64,000 nucleotides of DNA from Chryseobacterium geocarposphaerae (GCF_002797535.1 NZ_PGFD01000001.1:310001-374000), one strand, 5' to 3'; shown: positions 17,850 to 28,005, counted from the stretch's first letter. Translations and numbers: made by a program. Notes: generated by a model not told the origin, from the letters alone.

Positions 17850-20054
17850 TTATATTCTTCTTATCCTTGAAACACCATTGATTGCTTTAAGTTTTTTAAA
17901 GGTTTCTTCCAGCTGGCTTCTGTTCTTCACTTCAAGATTAATGGTACCGTTGAAAACTCCGTCATTGGATTCAATAGACATACTTTTCATATCCATTCCC
18001 ATTGCTCCGCTTATGACAGCAGTTATATCATTAATCATTCCCATTCTGTCCAAGCCTTCAATTTCAATTTTTATTCTGTTTTTAAAGCTTTCCGCATTCA
18101 CCCATTTGGCAGGAATTACACGGTAATCGTACTGAGCCCGAAGATTGATAGCATTGGGACAGTTATCGCTGTGTACTTTAATACCGTCAGAAATAGTAAT
18201 AAATCCAAAAATTTTGTCTCCGGGAATTACCGTACAGCATTTTGCATAACTATAGTTCAGTTTTTCTTCATCTTTTCCAAAGACGATCATATCCAGATTC
18301 TGCTCTTTAGGCTCTTCATAATGAACATTTTTTGAAGGCGATTTTCTGAACCTGGAAAGTAAGTTGTTGAAAACGTTTTTACTTTCAATATATTTTCTCA
18401 GGCTGCTTGCATCCAGTTCATTATTCTGGAATTTAAGAAATAGTTCCTGGGAGCTCTTAAGATTGAAGAATTTTTGGAGCTTATTAATTTCCTCATCATT
18501 GAAATTGATTTTAGCATGGCGAAGCTTTCTTTGAAGAATTTCTTTTCCTTCTTCTACCAGCTGATTTTTTTGAGAGTTCAAATAGCTTTTAATCTTCGAC
18601 TTTGCTTTGGAAGTCACTACAAATTCAAGCCAGTCAGATTTAGGCTTTTGATTTTGTGAAGAAAGAATATCCACCTGATCCCCGTTTTGGAGAATATAAG
18701 AGATAGGAACCAGCTTTCCGTTTATTTTGGCACCTAAGCATTTCATTCCTAAATCCGAGTGCACTGCAAAAGCAAAATCGAGCGCGGTAGCATTGGTTGG
18801 TAAAATTTTAATCTCACCTTTAGGCGTAAATACAAAAACCTCTTTTGAGTATAGATTAAGCTTTATGTTGTCCAGTAGTTCAGATGTAGAAAGATTTTGT
18901 TGTTGTTCCAATACTTCCCGGATCTCTGTTACCCAATTTTCAAAGTTACGGTCTTCAGAGCTTTGTTTGTAGCCCTCTTTGTATTTATAATGGGCTGCAA
19001 CTCCTTTTTCGGCAATTTCGTCCATTCTTTCGGAGCGGATCTGAACTTCAATCCATTTTTTATCAGGGCCAAGAACTGTTAAATGTAAGCTTTCATACCC
19101 TGTCGAACGCGGTTGCGTAATCCAGTCGCGCATTCTTGAAGGATTACTGTGATAAACATCCGTTACGATAGAATATATTTTCCAGGCAAGAAATTTTTCA
19201 TTCTTCGCATCCGATTTGTAGATAATCCTAATCGCATAATTGTCGAAAACCTCTTCAAACGAAACGCCTTGTTTCAGCATTTTTCTGTAAATAGAAGAAA
19301 TTGCTTTTGCACGGCCTTTAATTTTGAAATTGAGTCCTTCTTCATGCAGTTTTTCAGAAACTTCTTTTTTAAACTCTTCAATATACTTTTCACGGCTTTC
19401 TTTGGCTAATTCCAATTTTTCCGCAATCTCATTGTAAATATCAGGATTGTTGTATTTTAAAGAAAGATCTTCAAGCTCAGATTTGATGTTATACAGTCCT
19501 AAACGGTGAGCCATAGGAGCATAAATATAAACCGTTTCGGAAGCAATCTTTTTCTGCTTATCCGGAGCCATACTTTCCAGCGTACGCATATTGTGAAGAC
19601 GATCTGCAATTTTAATGAGAATAACCCTGAAGTCTTCGGAAAGCGTTAAGAGTAATTTTCTGTAATTCTCAGACTGCACCGAAATATTCTGATGATTCAT
19701 GATGGAAATCTTGGTGAGTCCATTTACGATATTGGCTATTTTTTCACCAAAAATTTTCTTCAGATCTTCATAGGTATAATCAGAGTCTTCAATAACGTCG
19801 TGTAAAAGAGCACAGGCAATAGAAGTGGCTCCCAAACCAATTTCTGTAGCCACAATTTTAGCAACAGCAATAGGATGGTAAATATAAGGCTCTCCGGTTT
19901 TCCTTCTTTGCTCTTTGTGGGCATCTAATGCAATATCAAATGCTTTTCGGATGAGTTTGTTGTTTTCCTCATCCAATGTTCTATATGTATTGGAAATTAA
20001 ATCTTTATATCTTGCAAGGATCTCTTTATTTTCTTGCTCTAAGTCGTAACTCAT
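17850..20054 (-). CDS. Bifunctional (p)ppGpp synthetase/hydrolase (RelA/SpoT family)
   Basis: I choose the ATG at 20054 (MSYDLEQENKEIL), giving 734 residues. A longer frame exists to 20105, but its extra 17 residues are not family-like. Domain order: HD hydrolase (about 30-180; HPIAVAKI and ACALLHDVIEDSDYTYEDL), synthetase (about 230-350; RMRDWITQPRSTGYESLHLT and EVQIRSERMDEIAEKGVAAH), TGS (about 400-460; VFTPKGEIKILPTNATALDF), then a zinc-finger-like helical region (YAKCCTVIPGDKIFGFI) and a C-terminal ACT domain. Intact HD motifs imply hydrolase activity as well as synthesis. It governs the stringent response and precedes nhaA. Confidence 0.95.
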   Translation of the reverse strand: MSYDLEQENKEILARYKDLISNTYRTLDEENNKLIRKAFDIALDAHKEQRRKTGEPYIYHPIAVAKIVATEIGLGATSIACALLHDVIEDSDYTYEDLKKIFGEKIANIVNGLTKISIMNHQNISVQSENYRKLLLTLSEDFRVILIKIADRLHNMRTLESMAPDKQKKIASETVYIYAPMAHRLGLYNIKSELEDLSLKYNNPDIYNEIAEKLELAKESREKYIEEFKKEVSEKLHEEGLNFKIKGRAKAISSIYRKMLKQGVSFEEVFDNYAIRIIYKSDAKNEKFLAWKIYSIVTDVYHSNPSRMRDWITQPRSTGYESLHLTVLGPDKKWIEVQIRSERMDEIAEKGVAAHYKYKEGYKQSSEDRNFENWVTEIREVLEQQQNLSTSELLDNIKLNLYSKEVFVFTPKGEIKILPTNATALDFAFAVHSDLGMKCLGAKINGKLVPISYILQNGDQVDILSSQNQKPKSDWLEFVVTSKAKSKIKSYLNSQKNQLVEEGKEILQRKLRHAKINFNDEEINKLQKFFNLKSSQELFLKFQNNELDASSLRKYIESKNVFNNLLSRFRKSPSKNVHYEEPKEQNLDMIVFGKDEEKLNYSYAKCCTVIPGDKIFGFITISDGIKVHSDNCPNAINLRAQYDYRVIPAKWVNAESFKNRIKIEIEGLDRMGMINDITAVISGAMGMDMKSMSIESNDGVFNGTINLEVKNRSQLEETFKKLKAINGVSRIRRI

Positions 20055-20110
20055 GTGAATGCCTATGTTATAAGACGAATATACGAAAAATAAAGAACTT
20101 TTCAAATAAG

Positions 20111-20136
20111 AAAATCCGCAGAATAATCTACGGATT
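20111..20136 (-). terminator. Hairpin terminator for the small stress-type gene
   Basis: On the minus strand AATCCGTAGA pairs with TCTGCGGATT (one mismatch, 6-base interior region) and is followed by TTTTCTTATTT. It sits between the 20171 gene and the RelA/SpoT gene. Confidence 0.5.
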
Positions 20137-20170
20137 CCTGGTTATTAGAATTATCAGAATTTGTATTTTA

Positions 20171-20536
20171 TCAGAATTTTACTTCGGAATCTATGCCGCT
20201 GCTTGATCCTTTTATTCTTACTTCAGGACTGGTATGGATTTCAGCCTTATTTCTTGCGTCTATATATCCTTTTAAATGAGTGTAATCAGCCTGATCAATA
20301 CTCATATCTTCAAATAGATAGGTTTTATGAACGGCGTTTTGGGTGAAAATATCTTTTGCCATATTTGCTTGGCTAGTATCTTTTACGGCTACACTTACAA
20401 GATACTGAGAATGATGAGGTGAATCATTCAGGTATACTATATAATCAGAACTTGGGAAACCTGAGTTTTCTAAATCGGTTTCAAGCTTTTTGTAATCGCT
20501 GTGATGTTCAAATAATCCAGCTAATATATTTGACAT
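20171..20536 (-). CDS. Small soluble protein, possibly stress-related
   Basis: Starting at the ATG at 20536 (MSNILAGLFEHHSDYKKLE) the protein has 121 residues; a TTG two codons earlier is less likely. It has no signal peptide or membrane helix. The SDYIVYLND and YLVSVAVKD strands followed by ANMAKDIFTQN resemble the ferredoxin-like fold of general-stress or heat-induced YflT-type proteins, which sense glycine-rich repeats, but the similarity is loose. The C-terminus is charged and ends KGSSSGIDSEVKF. It is monocistronic. The function is not known. Confidence 0.6.
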   Translation of the reverse strand: MSNILAGLFEHHSDYKKLETDLENSGFPSSDYIVYLNDSPHHSQYLVSVAVKDTSQANMAKDIFTQNAVHKTYLFEDMSIDQADYTHLKGYIDARNKAEIHTSPEVRIKGSSSGIDSEVKF

Positions 20537-20694
20537 AAGCAATATGTTTTAAATTGTACTTAAAGGTAGTATTATTTTTGGTATAAATTAAATTATTTTT
20601 AATAATTTTTAACATTTTATATGTTTATCTATGTTAATTGATTGAATGTGTAGTTTTCTTCTATTGAACGGTTGTTTAAATTTTCAAATTTGCA

Positions 20695-20721
20695 AATAAA
20701 AAACGGGCCGTAAAGCCCGTT
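20695..20721 (-). terminator. Intrinsic terminator of acs
   Basis: The stem AACGGGC/GCCCGTT (20702-20708 and 20715-20721) has a U run on the minus strand (TTTTTTATTT). It closes the leftward carboxylate block. Confidence 0.85.
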
Positions 20722-20746
20722 CCCCTGATTTCTCAGTTCATATAGT

Positions 20747-22657
20747 TTAGTTAATTCGTTCGTTTTTAATTTCCTCTACAATTTCAGGATTCAATAAAGT
20801 GCTGATATCTCCGAAATTACTGAAATCACCTTCTGCAATTTTTCTCAGAATTCTACGCATGATTTTTCCTGAACGGGTTTTTGGAAGCCCGGAAACAAAC
20901 TGGATTTTATCAAGCTTGGCAATAGGTCCGATCTGGTCTGAAATTAACTGATTGATCTCTTTAACCAGATTTTCCTGCTTTCTGTCAGCTCCTGTGTCTT
21001 TTAAAATAACAAATCCGTATAAAGCATTTCCTTTAATATCATGAGGATAACCTACAATTGCAGATTCCGCTACAGCCGGGTGTTCATTGATGCTGTCTTC
21101 AATCGGGGCGGTTCCTAAATTATGTCCGGAAACAATAATTACATCATCTACACGACCTGTAATTCTGTAATAGCCAACTTCATCTCTTAATGCACCATCA
21201 CCTGTAAAATATTTTCCGGGGAAAGCTGAGAAATATGTTTCTTTATATCGTTGATGGTCTCCCCAGATGGTTCTTGCAATTCCCGGCCATGGAAAACGGA
21301 TACAAAGGTTTCCCGTTACCTGGTTTCCTGAAATTTCATTGCGTTTATCATCCATTAGAACGGGTTGAACTCCTGGTAAAGGCAGGGTGGCATAGGTTGG
21401 TTTTGTTGGAGTCACAAAAGGAAGTGGTGAGATCATAATTCCTCCTGTTTCAGTTTGCCACCAAGTATCAACAATTGGGCATTTTTTCTTTCCGACGTGA
21501 TCATTAAACCAATGCCAAGCTTCATCATTAATAGGTTCACCCACAGACCCTATTACCTTTAAAGAGCTAAGATCATGTTTATCCACCCATTCTGTACTTT
21601 CTTTTGCTAATGAACGAATAGCAGTTGGAGCAGTGTAGAACTGAGTGACTTTATGTTTGTCAATAACTTCCCAGAATCTGTCTGGCTCAGGATAAGTCGG
21701 AACTCCTTCAAAAATAACCGTTGTTGCACCGTTTAAAAGTGGTCCGTAAAGAATATACGAGTGTCCCGTAATCCATCCGATATCGGCAGTACACCAATAG
21801 ATGTCATTTTCTTTATAATTAAAAACATTTTTAAAAGTATAAGCGGTATAAACCATATATCCAGCACAAGTATGAAGCATTCCTTTAGGCTTTCCAGTAG
21901 ACCCTGAAGTGTACAGAATGAATAACGGATCTTCTGCATCCATAATAATGGTTACGAAATCTGCTGAAGCTGTTTCATACAGATCTTCCATCCAGAAATC
22001 TCTGTGCTCTTTCATTTTGATTTCGTTATTGGTTCTCTTTACCACCAAAACTTTTTCAACACTAGGACTTTTTTCTAAAGCTTCATCAACGATACTTTTT
22101 AAATCTAAAACTTTACTTCCTCTGTAGCTTCCGTCTGAAGTGATTACCATTTTTGCGCCACAGTCATTTACTCTTGAAGAAACTGCAGATGCTGAAAATC
22201 CTGCGAAAATTACCGAGTGAACAGCACCTAATTTAGCACAAGCCAACATGGTTATGGCCAGTTCAGGGATCATCGGAAGATAGATACAGACTCTGTCACC
22301 TTTTTCAATACCCATTTCCTTCAAAACATTGGCGGTTTTGTTGACCCTCGTGTATAATTCATTATAAGAAATGTGTTGTGCTTCCTCTTTAGGATCATTG
22401 GGTTCCCAGATAATTGCTGTTTTATCGCCTCTTACCGACAAATGTCTATCCAGACAGTTTTTCGTAATATTTAATTTAGCATTTTTGAACCACGTGATTT
22501 TGGCCTCATTCATATCATATTTTACGACCTTGCTCCATCTCTGATACCACACAAAGTTTTGGTCAGCTATATTATCCCAGAATTTTTTAGGATTTTTGAT
22601 AGACTTTTTATATTCTTCAAAATAATGTGGTAAATCTTCAATCAGGTAATTTCTCAT
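20747..22657 (-). CDS. acs: Acetate-CoA ligase (acetyl-CoA synthetase)
   Basis: A 636-residue ANL-superfamily enzyme that makes acetyl-CoA from acetate, ATP and CoA through acetyl-AMP. The P-loop-like motif LYTSGSTGKPKGMLHT is near residue 255, DTWWQTETGG (the A5 motif) near 400, and the hinge region GYYRITGRVDDVIIVSGHNL near 500. The catalytic, acetylatable lysine is in PKTRSGKIMRRILRK near 605. Length is standard. It is the last gene of a leftward cluster: it lies 48 bases after a second, propionate-type synthetase and downstream of a symporter-kinase and response regulator. In other bacteria that pair is the acetate switch controlling acs. Confidence 0.95.
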   Translation of the reverse strand: MRNYLIEDLPHYFEEYKKSIKNPKKFWDNIADQNFVWYQRWSKVVKYDMNEAKITWFKNAKLNITKNCLDRHLSVRGDKTAIIWEPNDPKEEAQHISYNELYTRVNKTANVLKEMGIEKGDRVCIYLPMIPELAITMLACAKLGAVHSVIFAGFSASAVSSRVNDCGAKMVITSDGSYRGSKVLDLKSIVDEALEKSPSVEKVLVVKRTNNEIKMKEHRDFWMEDLYETASADFVTIIMDAEDPLFILYTSGSTGKPKGMLHTCAGYMVYTAYTFKNVFNYKENDIYWCTADIGWITGHSYILYGPLLNGATTVIFEGVPTYPEPDRFWEVIDKHKVTQFYTAPTAIRSLAKESTEWVDKHDLSSLKVIGSVGEPINDEAWHWFNDHVGKKKCPIVDTWWQTETGGIMISPLPFVTPTKPTYATLPLPGVQPVLMDDKRNEISGNQVTGNLCIRFPWPGIARTIWGDHQRYKETYFSAFPGKYFTGDGALRDEVGYYRITGRVDDVIIVSGHNLGTAPIEDSINEHPAVAESAIVGYPHDIKGNALYGFVILKDTGADRKQENLVKEINQLISDQIGPIAKLDKIQFVSGLPKTRSGKIMRRILRKIAEGDFSNFGDISTLLNPEIVEEIKNERIN

Positions 22658-22705
22658 ATTCCTTTCGTTTTTGAAATTTGAATTTTGTTTATATTAAATG
22701 TATGC

Positions 22706-24604
22706 TTAATTTCTTATTTTAGCCTTATATTCTGTGATTTTTTCCTGAATTTCTTCAATGATTTTTTCGTCATCAATCGTTGATGGAATCTGGAATTCTT
22801 TTCCATCTAATAGGGTTCGTATTAATTTTCTTAAAATTTTTCCGGATCGTGTTTTCGGTAAACGTTTTACGGTCATCACATTTTTAAGACAGGCAACTGC
22901 TCCTATTTTTTCACGAACTGTTTTTACAATGTTTTTTTCTACCTCTTCTTCGGAGATTTGCGAGCCATTTTTTAAAACAATCGAAGCAAAAGGGATTTGT
23001 CCTTTCAGTTCATCATCAATTCCGACAACGGCACATTCTGCAACATCAGGATGCGACGAAACAATTTCCTCCATTTCCGAAGTGGAAAGCCGATGTCCGG
23101 CAACATTAATAACATCATCAACCCTTCCTGTGATGAAAATATATCCGTCTTCATCTTTTATGGCACCATCTCCTGAAAAATAATAACCGTTGTACTGTGA
23201 TAAATAACTTTTTTGAAAACGGTCTTTATCATTCCAGATTCCCAGTAAAGCTCCTGGAGGAAGCGGAAGTTTGATGACCAAATAACCTTCATGATGCGCA
23301 TCAAGTTCGTAACCGTTTTCGTCAAAAATTTTAATATCATATCCCGGAATTGGTTTTCCTGCGGAAGCTCTTTTGATTTTATAATTTTTGTCAAAAGTCA
23401 TTAAGCCCAACATCGGCCAGCCGGATTCCGTCTGCCACCAATGGTCAATCGCAGGAACTCCGATATGTTCTGCAAACCAGTCTAACGTGGCAACATCGCA
23501 TCTTTCACCTGCCAGAAACTGCTTTTTGAAATGACTTAAATCGTATTTTTTTACCAGTTCACCATTCGGATCTTCTTTTTTTATAGCACGAATTGCTGTA
23601 GGAGCCGTAAACATCACCGAAACTTTATATTCCGAAATAATTCTCCAAAAAGTTCCCGCATCTGGTGTCATAATAGGTTTTCCTTCAAAAATTATCGTGG
23701 TATTTCTGTTAATCAACGGACCGTAAACCGAAAAACTGTGCCCAACCGCCCAGCCAAAATCGGAAGCTGCCCAATAGGTTTCTCCCGGTTCAACGCCGTA
23801 AATATATTGCATGGAAAATTTTAAAGCCGTTGCATAACCACCTGTATCTCGTGTGATTCCTTTTGGTTTTCCTGTTGTTCCAGAGGTATACAGTAAATAA
23901 AGTGGGTGGGTGGATTCTATTGAAACACAATCTGCAGGTTCTGATTTTTGAACAAGTTCTTCATAATCAATCAGCCCTTCAAACATTTCATGTTGATTTT
24001 CTGCTAATTTTCTATTGTAAACGATAATGTTTTCAACTTTATCCTGAGCCAGTTCTATTGCTTTTTCTACCAACGGCAAATAAGGAATTCTCTTTGCGAT
24101 TTCAACTCCCGCGGTTGCAGTAATAAGGGCTTTTGGTTTACAATCATCAATTCTCACGACCAATTCATGCGGTGCAAAACCTCCAAAAACGACATTGTGA
24201 ATCACCCCGATTCTTGCACAGGCCAACATCGCAAATAAAGTCTGCGGAATCATCGGCATGTAAATAACAGCTGTATCGCCTTTTTGTAAGCCTAAAGAAA
24301 CCAAACCTCCCGACAGTTTTGAAATTTCTTCTTTTGCCTGATTGAAAGTATATGTTTTCTTCTGATTGGTGACAGGAGAATCATAAACAATGGCGGTTTG
24401 TTCGCCGAAACCGTCTTCAATATGCTTGTCAATACACAAATAACACATATTCAGCTTTCCGTCTGAAAACCACTGAGTGTAATGTGTTTCATCTTTAGAA
24501 AGAATCTGCGTAGGAAATTCAAACCAGTCGATTTTCTGAGCCTGTTCTTTCCAGAAATTCTCTTTATCTTCTATGCTTCTTTGAAATAGCGTATCTGCAT
24601 CCAT
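22706..24604 (-). CDS. Propionyl-CoA synthetase-type acyl-CoA ligase
   Basis: A 632-residue ANL enzyme paralogous to acs. It has LLYTSGTTGKPKGITRDTGG near residue 240, IDHWWQTESGWPMLG near 395, GYIFITGRVDDVINVAGHRL near 500 and PKTRSGKILRKLIRTL near 585. The TRDTGGY and ESGWPM variants and the N-terminal block WFEFPTQIL are those of the PrpE/ACSS3 branch that prefers propionate, rather than the acetate-specific branch. It therefore probably activates propionate or other short acids. It is co-directional with acs. A palindromic repeat (24635-24702) separates it from the response regulator upstream. Confidence 0.85.
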   Translation of the reverse strand: MDADTLFQRSIEDKENFWKEQAQKIDWFEFPTQILSKDETHYTQWFSDGKLNMCYLCIDKHIEDGFGEQTAIVYDSPVTNQKKTYTFNQAKEEISKLSGGLVSLGLQKGDTAVIYMPMIPQTLFAMLACARIGVIHNVVFGGFAPHELVVRIDDCKPKALITATAGVEIAKRIPYLPLVEKAIELAQDKVENIIVYNRKLAENQHEMFEGLIDYEELVQKSEPADCVSIESTHPLYLLYTSGTTGKPKGITRDTGGYATALKFSMQYIYGVEPGETYWAASDFGWAVGHSFSVYGPLINRNTTIIFEGKPIMTPDAGTFWRIISEYKVSVMFTAPTAIRAIKKEDPNGELVKKYDLSHFKKQFLAGERCDVATLDWFAEHIGVPAIDHWWQTESGWPMLGLMTFDKNYKIKRASAGKPIPGYDIKIFDENGYELDAHHEGYLVIKLPLPPGALLGIWNDKDRFQKSYLSQYNGYYFSGDGAIKDEDGYIFITGRVDDVINVAGHRLSTSEMEEIVSSHPDVAECAVVGIDDELKGQIPFASIVLKNGSQISEEEVEKNIVKTVREKIGAVACLKNVMTVKRLPKTRSGKILRKLIRTLLDGKEFQIPSTIDDEKIIEEIQEKITEYKAKIRN

Positions 24605-24634
24605 ATCAATTTTGCGTTTATTTTTTAACGTTCT

Positions 24635-24702
24635 GTCATTCGACGAAGGAGAAATCTATTAATTTGATATAGATTCTTCTCTCTCATTTCGTTCAGAATG
24701 AC
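24635..24702 (-). repeat. Palindromic GTCATTCTGA repeat, copy 1
   Basis: Terminal arms GTCATTC and GAATGAC with inner arms around AATCTA/TAGATT. It is a reverse-orientation copy of the family also found at 36461, 39646, 44229 and 53023. Its orientation matches the leftward transcription of the flanking genes. Confidence 0.8.
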
Positions 24703-24749
24703 ATTTAGGACATATTTTTCAGTCTTTTATTTTCTTTGTCATTCCAGGT

Positions 24750-25112
24750 CTACTCAAACATTTCTTCAATCTGCTGTATCAGTTTTTTGATTGAATAAGG
24801 TTTTGTGACATACGCATCGGCTCCCATTTCCAGTCCTCTCTCAATATCTTTCGGATTGTTTTTTGCACTCAGGAAAATGACTTTTGTATCTTTTAATTTT
24901 TTGTCTTGTTTGATGAGCTCCAATGTACTGTACCCATCAAGGTTGGGCATCATTATATCCAGTAGAATTACATCAGGGACCATCGTTTTTAAAAATTCCA
25001 GTACTTCGGTTCCGTCTCTTGCGATGAAAACATCATAACCGTTTTTCTTGAAACTGTATTCCAATGACATTAATATTTTGTGTTCATCATCTGCAATAAT
25101 TATCTTTTTCAT
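24750..25112 (-). CDS. Receiver-only response regulator
   Basis: A 120-residue CheY-like protein made of a single receiver domain. It has the acidic pocket Asp8/Asp9, the phospho-acceptor Asp52 in VILLDIMMPNLDGYS, the switch Ser/Thr in VIFLSAKN and the Lys in YVTKPYS. There is no DNA-binding or enzymatic output domain. It starts 9 bases after the symporter-histidine kinase, so it is almost certainly that kinase's partner. In the related CrbS-CrbR acetate switch the regulator has a LuxR-type HTH, which is absent here. The output must pass through another protein or through direct protein contact. Confidence 0.92.
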   Translation of the reverse strand: MKKIIIADDEHKILMSLEYSFKKNGYDVFIARDGTEVLEFLKTMVPDVILLDIMMPNLDGYSTLELIKQDKKLKDTKVIFLSAKNNPKDIERGLEMGADAYVTKPYSIKKLIQQIEEMFE

Positions 25113-25121
25113 GTTGTGTGT

Positions 25122-27821
25122 TTAACTATGTTCAACTTCATTTTTATTCTTTATTTTTTCGGGAAGAGAAATCGTAAAAGTTACGCCCAGTCCGCTGTTT
25201 TCTGCTTTTATCGTTCCGCCTTGAGCCTGAACTATTTTTTTAGAAATGGCTAGCCCGAGTCCACTTCCTGTCGGTTTTAAAATATTCTGATTTTTCGACT
25301 GGTAAAATTTATCGAAAATCATTTCCAGATCTTCTTCCGGAATATGTTTTCCGGTATTGAAAATCTTAACGATTAATTGGTTGTTCTTTTCAGACAGTTT
25401 GGTTTGTATAGTCCCTTGTTCATCGGTGAATTTTAGGGCATTTCCTAAAATATTCTGAAATAATTGAATCATTCTGGCTTCGTCGTATTCAAACAAAAAA
25501 TTGTTGAGAAGATTTACTTCGCTTAAATGGATGTTTTTCTGCTGAATTAAGTGAAGAAGCGGGTTTAAAGCTTTTTTATAGCTTTCAATAATGTTATTTT
25601 TTTGAATATTTAAAACAATTTCACCATGTTGGAGTTTATCCAGATACAGGATGTCGTTAATGATTTCGCTCAGCCTGTCCGATTCTGTGATGATGTTATT
25701 CAAAAACTCTTTTTTGATTTCTAAAGGAATATCGTCATCATCAGCCAAAATTTCTCCCGCTGAACGAATTGCAGTGATTGGTGTTCTTAATTCATGGGCA
25801 ACAGAATCGAGAAAATCGTCTTTCTGGTGATCTTTGATGATTAAACTTTCATTGGCTCTTCTTAAATCGTCGGACAGTTTTTGAAGTTCTTCGGACTGTT
25901 CTGTAAGCTTTTTATTGAGGGTAATATTTTCTTTGGATTCCTCTAAAATATTAAGGACTTCCTTTAAAGATATTTTATCTTCTTTCGTTACGCCTTCAAT
26001 CAAAATTTTCGCAGAAGCCGTTCCGATCCGTCCTGCTAAAAGGTTTTCCGAAAATTTAATAAACCTTGAATCGGCAGTTTCTGCCTGAGAATCGATATTG
26101 TACTTTAAATTAAAGATTCTTAATGCCTGTTCGGTTTTGTTTTTACCTAAAAATCTTTCCAGAATGCTTTTAATGTCCGAGACATAAGCCGTTCCTCGCC
26201 AAATGAATGCGTTTTCATGGTTTTGGATATATTTGTCAATATCAACATACAATTCAGCAAAATTCCGCTCACGATAGTTACCTTTACTGCTCACAGAAAG
26301 AATGGCAAATAAACCGGTATTGACCAAAATTGACCAAAAGAAAATCTGCGGAATCCTGCTTAAAAAAGAAATTTTAAAGAAATCAAAAGCATCATACATA
26401 TCTCTTAAAGCTCCTTTGAACTCCTGGTTATAAGAGAAATAATATTGTGGAATGATCAATCCGAAATAGCAAATGGCCAAGCCTGCTAATAACCCAATCA
26501 CTGCACCTTTATAGCTTCCTCTTCGCCAGAAGATAGCACCGAAAAATGCAGGAGCCAGTTGTGCAATCACAACAAATGAAATCAATCCAACCGAATCCAG
26601 CGAAGTTTTTAAAATAAAATATTTATAAAAAGCAAAGGCCATGATAATCAGTGCGAAAATGCTGAATTTCCTGATGTTGGTAATGAGTTTGGTATTCTGA
26701 ACTTCATTTTCGGATTTAAGCTTTCCTAATAATCCGTAAGGAATAATTAAATTGTTGGAAAGCATGATGGATAAAGTAATGGCCGAAATAATAATCATCG
26801 AGATGCAGGAGCTTAATCCTCCAAGGAAAACCAAAACAGTAATTAGGGTATTATTAAAATGTTGAGGTATTAAAATAGAGTAGAATTCCGGGTTTACTTT
26901 TTGCCCGTCAAAAATTAATCTTCCGCCCCAAGCAATCGGGAAGATAAAAACAGTAAAAATCAATAAATAAAGCGGGAAAAACCAGATTGCTGTTTTGATG
27001 TGTTTTTCCTGTCGGTTCTCAACAATTGCGGTGTGGAACTGTCTCGGAAGAATACAGATTGCGGTTCCTGAAATCATACATAATACCATCCAGTTCATCG
27101 CATCTTCAACTCCGTTGAAAGTGTTTTTTGCTTTAAAATCTTCGAACTGGCTTGCTTTCTGATAGATGTCTGAAAATCCGTCAAATACAAAATAAATAAC
27201 GAATAATCCTAAAATAATAATGAAGAACAGTTTTAGAAAGCTTTCTAAGGCAATCGCAGAAATGATTCCTAAGCGTTTTTCGGAAGCATCAACATATCTT
27301 GTCCCATAATAGGAAGAAAATAAAGCGATTAAAACAACAACAAAAGTAGCGTTATCGGTTAAAATATCACTAGACATCGGTGTTTCTGTTACCAAATGAA
27401 AAGTTTCTGAAATGGCTTTGATCTGCAAGCCAATATAAGGAACAATGGCCAGAAGACAAACAATGGTAATGATGGCACTGAAACTTCTGCTGTTCCCATA
27501 TCTTAATGAAATAAAGTCTGCTAAACTGCTGATTTTATTCACTCTTGAAATTCGTACAATTCTGGTATTAATGTAAATCCATGCCGGAATAATAATGATA
27601 GGCCCGATGTAAATAGGAAGGTAATTGAGTCCGCTGGTTGCAGCAACACCAATACTTCCATAATACGTCCAGGCTGTGCAGTACACGGCCAGAGAAAGCG
27701 CGTAAATGTAAGGATTGTTGATCCAGAGCTTACTCTTCTTCTTCTCCGCCAAATAAGCGACTAAGAACAAAAGGGCCAGGTAAAACAAAACCACCGTAAA
27801 TAACGCGAAACTACTCATCAT
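25122..27821 (-). CDS. Sodium/solute symporter-STAC-histidine kinase fusion (CrbS type)
   Basis: An 899-residue membrane sensor. Residues about 1-500 form a 13-helix SSF/SLC5 symporter module (LPIYIGPIIIIPAWIYINTR; SSLADFISLRYGNSR). About 530-630 is a STAC linker, with WRGTAYVSDIKSILERFLG and FSENLLAGRIGTASAKILIE. A coiled coil leads to a HisKA domain with His676 in DSVAHELRTPITAIRSAG. The HATPase domain has LFQNILGNALKFTDEQG, the FYQSK region and GSGLGLAISKK. This is the CrbS architecture, which controls acs in Vibrio and Pseudomonas. Its start overlaps the upstream 64-residue gene by 11 bases. Whether it transports acetate, only senses it, or both is unknown. Confidence 0.92.
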   Translation of the reverse strand: MMSSFALFTVVLFYLALLFLVAYLAEKKKSKLWINNPYIYALSLAVYCTAWTYYGSIGVAATSGLNYLPIYIGPIIIIPAWIYINTRIVRISRVNKISSLADFISLRYGNSRSFSAIITIVCLLAIVPYIGLQIKAISETFHLVTETPMSSDILTDNATFVVVLIALFSSYYGTRYVDASEKRLGIISAIALESFLKLFFIIILGLFVIYFVFDGFSDIYQKASQFEDFKAKNTFNGVEDAMNWMVLCMISGTAICILPRQFHTAIVENRQEKHIKTAIWFFPLYLLIFTVFIFPIAWGGRLIFDGQKVNPEFYSILIPQHFNNTLITVLVFLGGLSSCISMIIISAITLSIMLSNNLIIPYGLLGKLKSENEVQNTKLITNIRKFSIFALIIMAFAFYKYFILKTSLDSVGLISFVVIAQLAPAFFGAIFWRRGSYKGAVIGLLAGLAICYFGLIIPQYYFSYNQEFKGALRDMYDAFDFFKISFLSRIPQIFFWSILVNTGLFAILSVSSKGNYRERNFAELYVDIDKYIQNHENAFIWRGTAYVSDIKSILERFLGKNKTEQALRIFNLKYNIDSQAETADSRFIKFSENLLAGRIGTASAKILIEGVTKEDKISLKEVLNILEESKENITLNKKLTEQSEELQKLSDDLRRANESLIIKDHQKDDFLDSVAHELRTPITAIRSAGEILADDDDIPLEIKKEFLNNIITESDRLSEIINDILYLDKLQHGEIVLNIQKNNIIESYKKALNPLLHLIQQKNIHLSEVNLLNNFLFEYDEARMIQLFQNILGNALKFTDEQGTIQTKLSEKNNQLIVKIFNTGKHIPEEDLEMIFDKFYQSKNQNILKPTGSGLGLAISKKIVQAQGGTIKAENSGLGVTFTISLPEKIKNKNEVEHS

Positions 27822-28005
27822 ATTTTTTTACGATTACAAAAGAAATAATGATGGAAACCATCCAGACAACGAAAATGTAAATCAAGATCATTGGATAACC
27901 AAAAGCCTCCCTTTCACTGTTGAACAACAATGAAACAGGAATGCTAAATGCGATCAGAAGTCCTATGCTCAGGATGATTAGCTTTTGTTCGTGTCTTTTT
28001 TTCAT
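27811..28005 (-). CDS. 64-residue two-helix membrane protein, symporter small subunit-like
   Basis: A tiny protein with a basic start (MKKRHEQK), two hydrophobic helices, and a connecting loop FNSEREAFGYPMILIYIF. The end VVWMVSIIISFVIVKKYDE is charged. The layout (helix, FG-x-P, IY-x-FV, helix, x-KYD) resembles the small subunits placed directly ahead of acetate-type SSF symporters (DUF4212/DUF485-like). Translational coupling to the symporter-kinase by an 11-base overlap supports a role as its accessory subunit. Homology is inferred from shape and context, not from a clear motif. Confidence 0.7.
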   Translation of the reverse strand: MKKRHEQKLIILSIGLLIAFSIPVSLLFNSEREAFGYPMILIYIFVVWMVSIIISFVIVKKYDE